The notes under the pieces are model-generated. The model was not told the DNA's origin and did no database searches. It was given only the letters and a program-made list of their open reading frames with translations. A stretch of DNA of 64,000 bases from DATBLE01 sp963734065. Lineage in GTDB: Bacteria; Actinomycetota; Thermoleophilia; Gaiellales; Gaiellaceae. The stretch covers positions 744,001-808,000 of the forward strand of contig CAVTFN010000005.1 in NCBI GenBank assembly GCA_963734065.1. The letters are read 5' to 3'. This document shows positions 57,008-64,000 of this stretch, one piece after another; position 1 is the first letter of the stretch; each line of letters begins with the position of its first letter. A program made the position numbers and the translations under genes.

Positions 57008-57912
57008 GCACGCTCCTTTCCCTTGACCAGTTGTGTCAGTGCCCGGTTCAGCGGCGCGTCGACCCCGTGGCGCTCGCCGAAGGCGACGATCGCGCCATTC
57101 AGGAAGTCGATCTCCGTCTCGCGCCCGGCCTCGACGTCCTGGAGCATCGACGGCTTGTGCCCGTACGCGACGTCCCGGCGCGCCGCGTGGTCGAACAGCT
57201 CCTCGGGGCTCCGATCCAGCGCGATTCCCTGCGCGTCCGCGACCGCACGGCCTTCTGCCATCACCGCCCAGGCGAGGTCGCGGGTGGGCGGCTCGGCGAC
57301 CTGGCCGTGCGTCCGGCCGGTGAGCGCGGCGATCGCGTTCGAGGCGGCGTTGAAGATCAGCTTGCGCCACTGGGCGCCGCGGGCGTCCTCGAGCGCATGC
57401 GTCGGCATGCCGGCGCGGGTGCATGCATCGGCGAGCGCCTCGACCGCGTCCATCGGAGCCGGGCTGGGCTCGAAGGGGCCGATGTGGGTGTCGCCCTTCG
57501 TGTCCCAGCCGACGTGGCCCGGCTCGATCACGTGACCGGCTGGGAAGGTGGTGCCGCGGATCACCCGCTGCACGTGCTCCGCTACCAGCTCCTCGTTCCC
57601 GGCGCCGTTTTGCACCGAGCAGACGGAGCCCTGCTCGAACGCGTGGGCGGTCGCCGCCATCGCCGCCGAGGTGTGCTGGCTCTTGGTCGCGACGATCCCG
57701 AGCTCGCAGGGCGGGAGCGCGGCCGGGTCGGCTGTTGCCTGCACGCGCCCGACCACCTCGCCTGCGCCGGACAGCCGCAGGCCGGTCGCGTTGATCGCGT
57801 CGACGTGCTCCTGCCAGGGGTCGTACGCCCAGACCTCGACGTCGTCGAGGGTGCCGAGGTTGGCGGCGAAGAGCGAGCCGACGGCGCCGCAGCCGATCAC
57901 GGCTACGCGCAT
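57004..57912 (-). CDS. Ketopantoate reductase-like protein (ApbA/PanE family), copy 1
   Basis: 302 residues. The Rossmann motif VIGCGAVGSLFAANL is at residue 5, then LGIVATKSQHTSAA, VQNGAGNEELV, the catalytic Lys in WRKLIFNAASNAIAALTG and HKPSMLQDVEAGRETEIDFLNG. Family members reduce 2-ketopantoate or other 2-keto acids with NADPH. A second copy lies immediately upstream with a 10-bp overlap, so at least one probably has a catabolic rather than pantothenate role. Confidence 0.88.
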   Translation of the reverse strand: MRVAVIGCGAVGSLFAANLGTLDDVEVWAYDPWQEHVDAINATGLRLSGAGEVVGRVQATADPAALPPCELGIVATKSQHTSAAMAATAHAFEQGSVCSVQNGAGNEELVAEHVQRVIRGTTFPAGHVIEPGHVGWDTKGDTHIGPFEPSPAPMDAVEALADACTRAGMPTHALEDARGAQWRKLIFNAASNAIAALTGRTHGQVAEPPTRDLAWAVMAEGRAVADAQGIALDRSPEELFDHAARRDVAYGHKPSMLQDVEAGRETEIDFLNGAIVAFGERHGVDAPLNRALTQLVKGKERA

Positions 57913-58847
57913 TCGCGCGCCTTGACGAGCCGGTACATCGCCGTGTGCAGCGGGACCGGAACGCCGTGCTTCGCCGCCTCGCGGACGAGCGCACCGGTGA
58001 TGAAGTCGATCTCGGTCGGGCGGCCCGCGCGGACGTCCTCGAGCATCGACGGGACGTGGGCGTAGTGACCCTGGGCGGCGAGCGTCTCACCGCGGCGGAC
58101 GGCGTGCACGTTCATCTCCCAGGGATCTTCGTGCAGCGCGACGCCCGCGGCGGTGGCAACCGCCTCGCCCTCGTCCATCAGGTCGTGGACGAGATTGCCG
58201 AGGTCGACCTCGCGATCGCGGGCGGCGAAGGCGCCGACGTGCGGCAGGTCGGTGAGCGCCGAGACCGCGTTCACGGTCGCGTTGAAGATCAGCTTCGACC
58301 ACTGGGCCGGCCGCAGGTCCGGGAAGGCGCGGGCGCGGAGACCCGCCGCGACGAGCAGCGCCTCCACCTCCTGCGCCTGCTCGTACGTCGCGGTGTCCGC
58401 GAACGGGCCGAGCCAGGTCTCGGTGTCGAGCTCGTACTCGACGTGTGTGTCCGCATGGCGGACGCCGCTCATGAACGTGACCGCCGAGAGCAGCGGCCAG
58501 TCGCCTCGCGCGCGCACGAGCTCCTCGGCGCCGAGGCCGTTCTGGATCGTCATCAGGGTCGCGCCTGGGAAACGCCCCGTGAGCCCGGCGGCGGCCCCCT
58601 CGAGCTGGGTCGCCTTGGTGGCGACGATCCCGAGGTCGAACTCGGGGAGCTCGGCCGGGTCGGCGGTGGCGCGGACGCGGGCGGTGAAGTCGGACTTGCC
58701 GGAGATGCGCAGGCCGTCCGCTTCGAGCGCCTCGGCGTGCTCTGTCCGCCGCGTGAGCACGCTGACCTCGAGGTCGCGGGCCAGATGGCCGGCATAGAGG
58801 CTGCCGATCACCCCCGCCCCGATCACGCACACGCGCTCGATCGCCAC
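57903..58847 (-). CDS. Ketopantoate reductase-like protein (ApbA/PanE family), copy 2
   Basis: 314 residues. VIGAGVIGSLYAGHLARD, LGIVATKATQLEGA, IQNGLGAEELV, WSKLIFNATVNAVSALT and HVPSMLEDVRAGRPTEIDFITG align along the whole length with the adjacent gene, so the pair arose by tandem duplication but has diverged considerably. The GTG start has TAGCGT exactly 6 bases upstream. It heads the minus-strand operon running to 53684. Confidence 0.88.
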   Translation of the reverse strand: MAIERVCVIGAGVIGSLYAGHLARDLEVSVLTRRTEHAEALEADGLRISGKSDFTARVRATADPAELPEFDLGIVATKATQLEGAAAGLTGRFPGATLMTIQNGLGAEELVRARGDWPLLSAVTFMSGVRHADTHVEYELDTETWLGPFADTATYEQAQEVEALLVAAGLRARAFPDLRPAQWSKLIFNATVNAVSALTDLPHVGAFAARDREVDLGNLVHDLMDEGEAVATAAGVALHEDPWEMNVHAVRRGETLAAQGHYAHVPSMLEDVRAGRPTEIDFITGALVREAAKHGVPVPLHTAMYRLVKARECA

Positions 58848-58853
58848 GCTTCA

Positions 58854-58859
58854 ACGCTA
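58854..58859 (-). promoter_or_regulatory. Candidate -10 box (TAGCGT), leaderless promoter of the ApbA-like operon
   Basis: TAGCGT on the minus strand is exactly 6 bases before the GTG at 58847. It overlaps a CTAACCGGTTAG palindrome (58857-58868). Confidence 0.55.
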
Positions 58860-58865
58860 ACCGGT

Positions 58866-58871
58866 TAGGTT
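58866..58871 (+). promoter_or_regulatory. Candidate -10 box (TAGGTT), leaderless promoter of the EamA transporter gene
   Basis: TAGGTT is exactly 6 bases before the GTG at 58878. Together with the opposite box it makes a 30-bp divergent promoter region. Confidence 0.55.
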
Positions 58872-58877
58872 CGGACG

Positions 58878-59735
58878 GTGTCCGGGGTCGCACTCGCGCT
58901 GTGCTCCGCCCTGCTCTTCGGCGGGATGTCGATTGCGCTCGGCTTCTCGATGCGGCGGAGCCGCGATGCGCTCGTCGGGGCGTTCGCGACGGCGTTCAGC
59001 GGGTTCTGCGTCTGCGCCGTGGTCGCGCTCGTCGGCCGCGAGTGGGGCGGCGAGCTCTGGCCGTACCTGCTCGCCGGGGTGCTCGCACCCGGCGGTGCGC
59101 AGCTCCTCTTCGTGCTCGGCGTCCGCGAGGCCGGCCCCGCGCGCGCGTCGGTGATCGCGGGCGCAGCGCCGCTGGTGGCGGTGACGATCGCGATCATCGC
59201 GCTCGGGGAACCGGCGCAGGCGCCGCTCCTGGTCGGGGCGGTGCTGATCGTCTGCGGCGGTCTCGCGCTGATCGCCGAGCGCACCCGGCCGGAGCACTTC
59301 CGGGCGATCGGCCTGGTCTACGCCTTCGGCTGCACGATCCTGTTCGCGACGCGCGACAACATCGTCCGGCATATCGCCTCTGCCAGCACCGTCGCGCCGC
59401 AACTGGCGGCGGCGACGACGATCCTCTCCGGGACGGTGCTGGTCTTCGTCGTGCTGGTCGCCTTGCGGGGCAAGCGCGTGTTGGGCGACATCCGGCGCGA
59501 GGGGCCGAGCTTCGTCCTCCCGGGCGTGCTGTGGGGCGCCTCGTACGCGTTCCTGTTCGAGGCCTTCTACCGCTCACGGGTGACGGTCGTCAGCCCGCTC
59601 GTGGCCACGGAGTCGCTGTTCGCCGTCCTGCTCGCCGTGCTGCTGCTGCGCCGGACCGAGCTGGTCGGCCGCCACCTCGTTCTCGGGGCGGTGCTGGTGG
59701 TCGCCGGCGGCGCGCTGATCGGGGCCTACCGCTAG
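58878..59735 (+). CDS. EamA/DMT-family transporter
   Basis: 285 residues with ten hydrophobic spans in two EamA repeats (about 1-130 and 145-285). Signature pieces are ALCSALLFGGMSIALGFSMRR, VREAGPARASVIAGAAPLVAV and SRVTVVSPLVATESLFAVLLAVLLLR. Likely an exporter or importer of a small metabolite; direction and substrate unknown. Divergent from the ApbA-like operon through a 30-bp region, so the two are probably coexpressed. Confidence 0.87.
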   Translation: MSGVALALCSALLFGGMSIALGFSMRRSRDALVGAFATAFSGFCVCAVVALVGREWGGELWPYLLAGVLAPGGAQLLFVLGVREAGPARASVIAGAAPLVAVTIAIIALGEPAQAPLLVGAVLIVCGGLALIAERTRPEHFRAIGLVYAFGCTILFATRDNIVRHIASASTVAPQLAAATTILSGTVLVFVVLVALRGKRVLGDIRREGPSFVLPGVLWGASYAFLFEAFYRSRVTVVSPLVATESLFAVLLAVLLLRRTELVGRHLVLGAVLVVAGGALIGAYR

Positions 59736-59740
59736 CACTC

Positions 59741-59791
59741 CTGTGGACGAATCGTTGCGCAATTGTTTCCACCCCAGTCTCAGAGACTGGG
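59741..59791. repeat. Half-copy of the CTGTGGACGAATCGT repeat with a hairpin
   Basis: CTGTGGACGAATCGTTGCG at 59741-59759 matches one arm of the 69-bp palindrome at 19020-19088. It is followed by CCCAGTCTC-A-GAGACTGGG (59773-59791), a 9-bp hairpin lying between convergent genes that could terminate both. Confidence 0.55.
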
Positions 59792-59813
59792 TGCGAAACG
59801 CCACGAGCTCCGA

Positions 59814-60542
59814 CTAACCCCTTTCGGCCGGAAGGCCTCGCCCGCACCAGTCGCTCCACGATCCCGGGTAGAGCTTCGCGTCGGACCTGCCGGCCTTCGC
59901 GAGCAGCAGGAGATCGACGCAGGCGGTGATCCCGGAGCCGCAGTACACGACGATCTCGTCCGCCTCCGCCACCTCGACCGGCGGCTCGCTCGCCTCCGCG
60001 TAGAACCAGTTGACTGCGCCGGGGATCCGCCCGGCCACCGGATCGATCGGCTCCGTCTCGCCTCGATAGCGCTCGGGCGAGCGCGCATCGACCACCACCA
60101 GCCCGGGCTCGCCCAACCGCCCCGCCAGCTCGTCCGCGTCGATCGTGTCGCCGGCGCGCGGACGCGGCACGAACTCGCGCGGCTCGATCTCCTCCTCGCC
60201 CGCGCGCAGCGGCCCGAGCCAGGCGTCCAGCCCGCCGCGGAGCACCGCCACGTCCTCGTGCCCGTAGTGACGGAGCAGCCACCAGAGCCGCGCCGCGCCG
60301 CCGGCGCCGCCGTGGTCGTAGGCGACGACGAACACGCCGTCGCCGATTCCCGCCCGGCCTGCCGCGGCCGCGAACTCCTCATCACGCGGCAGCGGATGCC
60401 TGCCCTGACCTTCGATCGTGAGATCCGAGAGCTCCACGCCGAGAAACGCGGCACCCGGGATGTGCGCCTCGAGGTACAGCTCACGACCCGCCTCCCAGCG
60501 GTCGAGCTCGTAGGCGCAGTCGACGAAGCGGTACTCGATCAG
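59814..60542 (-). CDS. Sulfurtransferase with two rhodanese domains, apparent CTG start
   Basis: 242 residues. RFVDCAYELDRWEAGRELYL followed by EAHIPGAAFL opens the first, non-catalytic rhodanese domain. The second ends with the active-site loop VYCGSGITACVDLLLLAKAG, whose CGSGxTA form resembles mercaptopyruvate sulfurtransferases. It transfers sulfane sulfur to cyanide or a thiol. There is no ATG, GTG or TTG between the upstream stop and the conserved N-terminus. The best start is CTG at 60542, overlapping the upstream TGA as CTGA. Downstream GTG would delete the conserved N-terminus. Confidence 0.8.
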   Translation of the reverse strand: MIEYRFVDCAYELDRWEAGRELYLEAHIPGAAFLGVELSDLTIEGQGRHPLPRDEEFAAAAGRAGIGDGVFVVAYDHGGAGGAARLWWLLRHYGHEDVAVLRGGLDAWLGPLRAGEEEIEPREFVPRPRAGDTIDADELAGRLGEPGLVVVDARSPERYRGETEPIDPVAGRIPGAVNWFYAEASEPPVEVAEADEIVVYCGSGITACVDLLLLAKAGRSDAKLYPGSWSDWCGRGLPAERG

Positions 60543-61150
60543 TAGAAACCTTCGCGGCGCGCGTACCGTTCGGCCCGCTCCGCGTCGTACTGCTTCGGAT
60601 CGACCTCCGCGCCGACCGAACGCATCAGCTCGCCGGACGACGGCAGCTCGGACCGGTCGGCGTACGCCTCCGGATCCCAGAGCCTGGCGCGCAGGAACGC
60701 CTTCGGGCAGTGCGTGTATGCCTCGTCGACCTCGATCCGCAGACCGAGCGTCGGCACCTTGCCTTCGACCGCGCACTGCTCGAGCAGCTCCGGATCCTCG
60801 ACGATCGTCGCCCGCCCGTTCACGCGGAAGGTGTCGCTGATGCCCGGGATGATGAAGATGAGCGCGACGTGCGGGTTCTCGAGCACGTTCCTGAGCGAGT
60901 CCGCCAGTCTGTTCCCGGGCCGGTCGGGCAGGAGCAGCGTCCGCTCGTCCAGCACCTTGACGAAGCCCGCCGGGTCGCCGCGCGGCGAGACGTCGCACGT
61001 GCCGTCCGCGGCCGAGGTGGCGAGGCAGACGAACGGCGAGCGCTCCACGAACTGGCGCGTCAGCTCGTTCAGCCGGTCCGCGATCTTCGCCTTCACGACC
61101 TCCGACGGCTCGCCGAGCGTCGCGCGCAGGGTGTCCTCGGCGGCGATCAT
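60539..61150 (-). CDS. Pyridoxamine 5'-phosphate oxidase-family flavoprotein
   Basis: 203 residues of the PPOX split-barrel class, like the FMN-binding proteins typified by mycobacterial MSMEG_1061. FVERSPFVCLATSAADGTCDVSPRGDPAGFVKV, LLLPDRPGNRLADSLRNVLENPHVALIFIIPG and DTFRVNGRATIVEDPEL are characteristic. The C-terminal HCPKAFLRARLWDPEAY is also typical. The substrate is unknown, possibly with F420 or FMN. The start is ATG 61150 (TGATG overlap) or the adjacent GTG 61153 (GTGA overlap). Confidence 0.87.
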   Translation of the reverse strand: MIAAEDTLRATLGEPSEVVKAKIADRLNELTRQFVERSPFVCLATSAADGTCDVSPRGDPAGFVKVLDERTLLLPDRPGNRLADSLRNVLENPHVALIFIIPGISDTFRVNGRATIVEDPELLEQCAVEGKVPTLGLRIEVDEAYTHCPKAFLRARLWDPEAYADRSELPSSGELMRSVGAEVDPKQYDAERAERYARREGFY

Positions 61151-61947
61151 CACGAAGAGCCTACCTCGGAGAACATCCGCACCAGCTCGACCTCGCCGGG
61201 GAAATACAAGCCGCCGGTACCCCAGGCCAGGTGCTTCGCCAGCCCCCAGAGCCTGATCCGCTCGCGGTCGACCCCGAGCCGCTCGGAGAAGAAGTCGAGT
61301 CGCCGCCGGAGCTGTGCGACCGTGATGCGTCCCTCGTCGTCCAGGTCGCGAACCGCCGGCACGGCGTCGTATGCCGGCTCGGCGACGATCGGCTTCGAGT
61401 CGATCGCCAGCCACGGCTCGCGCTCCGCCCGCAGCAGGTTGCCGCCGTGCAGATCCTGGTGGCAGAGAACGACCCGCTCCTGTGTCGGCGGCAGCGTGCG
61501 CAGAGCGTCGACGGCCTCGTCGAGGAGCCGCTCCTCGTACGGCCGGCCGTGGCGCTCGCGGTCGCGCGGCAGCTCGTCGATCCACCGCTCCGCGACGACT
61601 TCGATCCGGCGCCACGGCACGTCGTCGGACGGCGGACGCCAGAGCCGCTCGAGCGCTGAGGCGATCGCCCCCAGCGCATCGTCGTCGTACGCCCGTCCGA
61701 GCGGCGTTCCCGGCATGCAGCGTTCGATCAGGTAGGCGCGCGACCCGGGGTCGCGGTCGATCAGCCGCACGGCGCCCCGCCCGTCCCAGAAGCGGAGCGC
61801 CTCGGGCTCCTGCACGCTCTCGACGTCGTCGTCGACCGGGATCTTCAGCACCGCCTCCGTCCCGTCGGCCAACCGGACAGGCGCGACCAGCTTCGAGAAC
61901 GGCGCTTCGAACGGATCGCCGAGCTCGAGCTCCCAGGGGAGGTTCAG
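61150..61947 (-). CDS. Aminoglycoside/streptomycin 6-kinase-like phosphotransferase, apparent CTG start
   Basis: 265 residues of the APH(6)-like kinase family. VLKIPVDDDVESVQEPEALR holds the ATP-binding Lys and Glu, the catalytic loop is VLCHQDLHGGNLL, and the metal-binding Asp is in LAIDSKPIVAEPAYD. Streptomycin kinases share AREPWLAIDPEPLVG-type segments. In a soil bacterium the role may be housekeeping; resistance is not shown. In this frame the first sensible start is CTG at 61947, overlapping the thrB stop as CTGA. A GTG 29 codons upstream would give a 90-bp overlap with Arg-rich, non-homologous sequence. Confidence 0.75.
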   Translation of the reverse strand: MNLPWELELGDPFEAPFSKLVAPVRLADGTEAVLKIPVDDDVESVQEPEALRFWDGRGAVRLIDRDPGSRAYLIERCMPGTPLGRAYDDDALGAIASALERLWRPPSDDVPWRRIEVVAERWIDELPRDRERHGRPYEERLLDEAVDALRTLPPTQERVVLCHQDLHGGNLLRAEREPWLAIDSKPIVAEPAYDAVPAVRDLDDEGRITVAQLRRRLDFFSERLGVDRERIRLWGLAKHLAWGTGGLYFPGEVELVRMFSEVGSS

Positions 61948-62738
61948 TGCGCCCCTTCGGCGGCGACCGCCAGCGTCAGCACCGTCTCGTCGGGGAAGCG
62001 GTCGGCCAGCTCGGTCGCGCACGCCTCCGCTTCCTCGGCCCAGACGATGACGGTCGGGCCGGACCCGGAGAGCGTCGCGCCGACGGCGCCGCCCGGCAGG
62101 TCGGAGCGGATCGCATGGAGGAGCGGCGAGGGGCGGTAGGGCTCGTGGAGGCGATCCTCGAACGCAGCCTCGAGCAAGGTCGCGTCTCCGCGCGCGAGCC
62201 CCGCCCCGAGCAACGTTGCCCGCGCGACGGTGAAGACCGCGTCGGCATACGGCAGCTCCTGCGGCAGTGCATCCCGCGCTTCGGCCGTCCGCACGAGTTG
62301 CCGCGGGATCACGGCAACGGGCGTGACCGGGAGGGAGTCCGCGAGCCGCTCGATCCGCCCGGCCCAGGTGAGGCAGGCACCGCCGGCGAGACAGGCGGCC
62401 AGGTTGTCGGAGTGACCCTCCAGCGGCCCGCCGCGCGCGAGCAGGTCCTCGAGCGCGAACTCCTGACCCGACCACTTCGCAGCCGCGACCAGCCCGAGCG
62501 CGATCGTCGCCGCGCTCGAGCCCAGCCCGCGCGCGCGCGGAATCCGGTCCGTCCACTCGAATGCGAGCCCTTCCGGCGAGGCGACGAGCCCGAACGCGCG
62601 GATGCCGATGTGCGTCGGGTCGGGCGGCTCCCCGCGACCCTCGGTCACCTCGACCTCGTTCCAGAGATCGAGCGCGACGGCCGCGCAGTCGAAGCCCGGC
62701 CCGAGGTTGGCGGTCGTCGCCGGCGCCCGCACCCTCAT
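61944..62738 (-). CDS. thrB: Homoserine kinase
   Basis: 264 residues of the GHMP kinases. APATTANLGPGFDCAAVALDLWNEV at the start, the ATP-loop IPRARGLGSSAATIALGLVAAA and the C-terminal GATLSGSGPTVIVWA are the three GHMP motifs. It phosphorylates homoserine, the substrate for threonine synthase made by the preceding gene. The ATG overlaps the thrC stop (ATGA), so threonine genes run hom-thrC-thrB. Confidence 0.93.
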   Translation of the reverse strand: MRVRAPATTANLGPGFDCAAVALDLWNEVEVTEGRGEPPDPTHIGIRAFGLVASPEGLAFEWTDRIPRARGLGSSAATIALGLVAAAKWSGQEFALEDLLARGGPLEGHSDNLAACLAGGACLTWAGRIERLADSLPVTPVAVIPRQLVRTAEARDALPQELPYADAVFTVARATLLGAGLARGDATLLEAAFEDRLHEPYRPSPLLHAIRSDLPGGAVGATLSGSGPTVIVWAEEAEACATELADRFPDETVLTLAVAAEGAH

Positions 62739-63583
62739 AGGAGCTCGACCGCTTCGGGATCCTTCAGCCCGTTGCCGGTGAGCACGCAGACCACGCGACC
62801 CGCCGGCCGAACCCGCGCCACTCCGGCGACCCCCGCCGCCGACGCCGGCTCGCAGAAGAGCCCCTCCAGCCGCACGATCGCCGACCACCACTCGAGCAGC
62901 TCCGCGTCGGGCACGGTGACGATTTCGGCCTCCGCCTCGACCTGCTCGCGGTGGACGGGCGAGACGATCCGGATCGCGGAGCCGACCGTGGTCGCGCGTT
63001 CCTCGGACTGCACGGACAGCAGCCGCGGGCGCCCTACGCCCACCTCCGCGAACCCACGTGCGTACGCGCTGGTGTTGCCGCCGCCGCCGTAGGGCAGCGC
63101 GAGGACGTCGGGGGCCGCGCCAAGCTGCTCGACCACCTCGCGGGCCGCCGAGGCCTGCCCTTCGATCCGGTCCGGGTTGATCGAGTTGACGTTGACCCAG
63201 CCCTCGTCGGCGGCGAGGCGCCGGGCGAGCGCGTGCGCGTCGTCGAACGAGCCTTTCACCTCGCGCAGCTCCCCCCCGGCGGCGACGACCTGCGCGAGCT
63301 TTCCCCGCGCCACGGCGCCGGCCGGAACGATGATCAACGCCGGCAGGCCGGCGCGGGCGGCGTAGGCGGCGGCCGACGCCGCGGTGTTGCCCGTGGAGGC
63401 GCAGATGACGCCGCGGGCGCCGCGCTCTGCCGCCCGGCCGACGGCGAGCGCCATGCCGCGATCCTTGAAGCTCCCGGTCGGGTTGGCCCCTTCCCACTTC
63501 AGCCAGAGCTCGCAACCGAGCCGCTCCGACAGCCGCGGCGCGGGGACGAGCGGCGTCCCGCCCTCGCCGAGCGTCAGGCCCAT
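62735..63583 (-). CDS. thrC: Threonine synthase, short N-terminus
   Basis: 282 residues. The PLP lysine is in NPTGSFKDRGMALAVG. ASTGNTAASAAAYAARAG, NSINPDRIEGQASAA and GGGGNTSAYARGFAEVG are canonical, and the end CVLTGNGLKDPEAVELL is typical. It converts O-phosphohomoserine to threonine. The usual first 30 or so residues (a short N-terminal helix and loop before TLGEGGTPLV) are missing. The gene starts 10 bp inside hom, so a start further up would overlap hom more deeply. Confidence 0.92.
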   Translation of the reverse strand: MGLTLGEGGTPLVPAPRLSERLGCELWLKWEGANPTGSFKDRGMALAVGRAAERGARGVICASTGNTAASAAAYAARAGLPALIIVPAGAVARGKLAQVVAAGGELREVKGSFDDAHALARRLAADEGWVNVNSINPDRIEGQASAAREVVEQLGAAPDVLALPYGGGGNTSAYARGFAEVGVGRPRLLSVQSEERATTVGSAIRIVSPVHREQVEAEAEIVTVPDAELLEWWSAIVRLEGLFCEPASAAGVAGVARVRPAGRVVCVLTGNGLKDPEAVELL

Positions 63584-64000
63584 CCGAGCTCCGCGACGCC
63601 GCGGTCGGAGACGACCGGCAGCGCCGAGGCGGCGCTGCGCGTCTCACCGAGGCGGTCGATCTCGGCCAGCGCCTCGTCCAGCCGCCCGGCCGGGGTCTCG
63701 TGCGTGACGACGTGCAGCGTGGCGCTCTCTTCTCCCTGCTGCTGGACGAGACGCGCGACCGAGATTCCGTGCGACGCGAGGCTCGACGCGACGAGCGCGA
63801 GCACGCCCGGACGGTCGGCAACCTCCACGCGAAGGTAGAAGGGCGAGGCGACGTCGCCCTCGGGCAGGCGCTCGAGGGTTCGCCAGCACGCGTCGTTCTG
63901 CAGGAAGCCGGTGCCGGTCGTGCCGACGATCGTGACCATGTCCGCGACCACGGCAGACGCCGTCTCGATCCCGCCCGCACCGGGGCCTTCCAGGGTGATC
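63574..64000 (-). CDS. hom: Homoserine dehydrogenase, C-terminal part (runs off the right edge)
   Basis: About 142 codons are visible. TLEGPGAGGIETASAVVADMVTI is the end of the catalytic domain. An ACT regulatory domain follows (FYLRVEVADRPGVLALVASSLASHGISVARLVQQ, ATLHVVTHETPAG), the usual arrangement for threonine-feedback control. It makes homoserine from aspartate semialdehyde with NAD(P)H. It is the first visible gene of the hom-thrC-thrB operon. Confidence 0.92.
   Translation of the reverse strand, partial: ITLEGPGAGGIETASAVVADMVTIVGTTGTGFLQNDACWRTLERLPEGDVASPFYLRVEVADRPGVLALVASSLASHGISVARLVQQQGEESATLHVVTHETPAGRLDEALAEIDRLGETRSAASALPVVSDRGVAELGWA

Noticed and set aside
61150..61947. Antibiotic-resistance gene (streptomycin kinase)
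   Set aside because: The fold matches APH(6)-like kinases, but it lies in a housekeeping threonine operon with no mobile element, so resistance cannot be claimed.

Overview
The window is GC-rich (about 70%), densely packed bacterial DNA with no rRNA, tRNA, CRISPR array or insertion sequence that I can recognise. Gene content suggests an uncultured actinobacterium, perhaps of the Thermoleophilia type. The pointers are two branched-chain-type (LIV) ABC transporters, several LLM/F420-type oxidoreductases, an ECF sigma factor with a membrane anti-sigma partner, many GTG starts and many start codons with no leader. The lineage is inferred from gene content only.

Layout. (1) 1-4780: partial M29 aminopeptidase (cut by the left edge), phosphoribosyltransferase, ECF sigma/anti-sigma pair and two exported beta-propeller-like proteins. 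(2) 4795-8495, minus strand: a membrane GGDEF/HD-GYP cyclic-di-GMP protein, an FMN-dependent 2-hydroxyacid oxidase and, overlapping its stop codon, a 77-codon SelW/Rdx-family gene with an in-frame TGA at the CxxU position. This is a candidate selenoprotein and the most notable feature of the window. (3) 8649-13388: superoxide dismutase, aldo/keto reductase, an ornithine-cyclodeaminase-like plus serine/threonine-dehydratase-like pair, peroxiredoxin and bicupin. (4) 13439-18758: first LIV transporter (livK-H-M-G-F). (5) 18759-19316: the only gene-free stretch above 300 bp, filled with palindromic repeats. (6) 19317-24806: class V aminotransferase and a molybdenum hydroxylase operon (coxM-S-L-G type). 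(7) 24889-27438: DUF4332 protein, dodecin and a large secreted FN3 protein. (8) 27567-35837: sugar or sugar-acid locus with dehydratase, epimerase, aldo/keto reductase, ribose-type ABC transporter and a FadR-type GntR regulator. (9) 35857-48828: catabolic cluster with two LLM monooxygenases, FAD monooxygenase, M20 and M24 hydrolases, FAH-family hydrolase, DRE-TIM enzyme, MFS transporter, flavin reductase and sugar-phosphate-isomerase-like protein. (10) 48987-53687: second LIV transporter. (11) 53684-58847: amidinotransferase, LLM protein, a creatinase-like M24 homologue lacking metal ligands and two ketopantoate-reductase-like genes in tandem. (12) 58878-64000: EamA transporter, then a minus-strand operon hom(partial)-thrC-thrB-APH-PPOX-rhodanese.

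Expression signals. Genes inside operons are mostly joined by 4-bp ATGA/GTGA stop/start overlaps (16 cases). Two further junctions appear to be CTGA with a CTG start. Genes that head transcripts fall into two classes. Exported or binding proteins and a few others have a strong Shine-Dalgarno sequence. Many enzymes have a TANNNT -10 box exactly six bases before the start codon, which is the geometry of leaderless mRNA. A family of GGGGTC-A-GACCCC palindromes is scattered through the window, including inside two coding regions.
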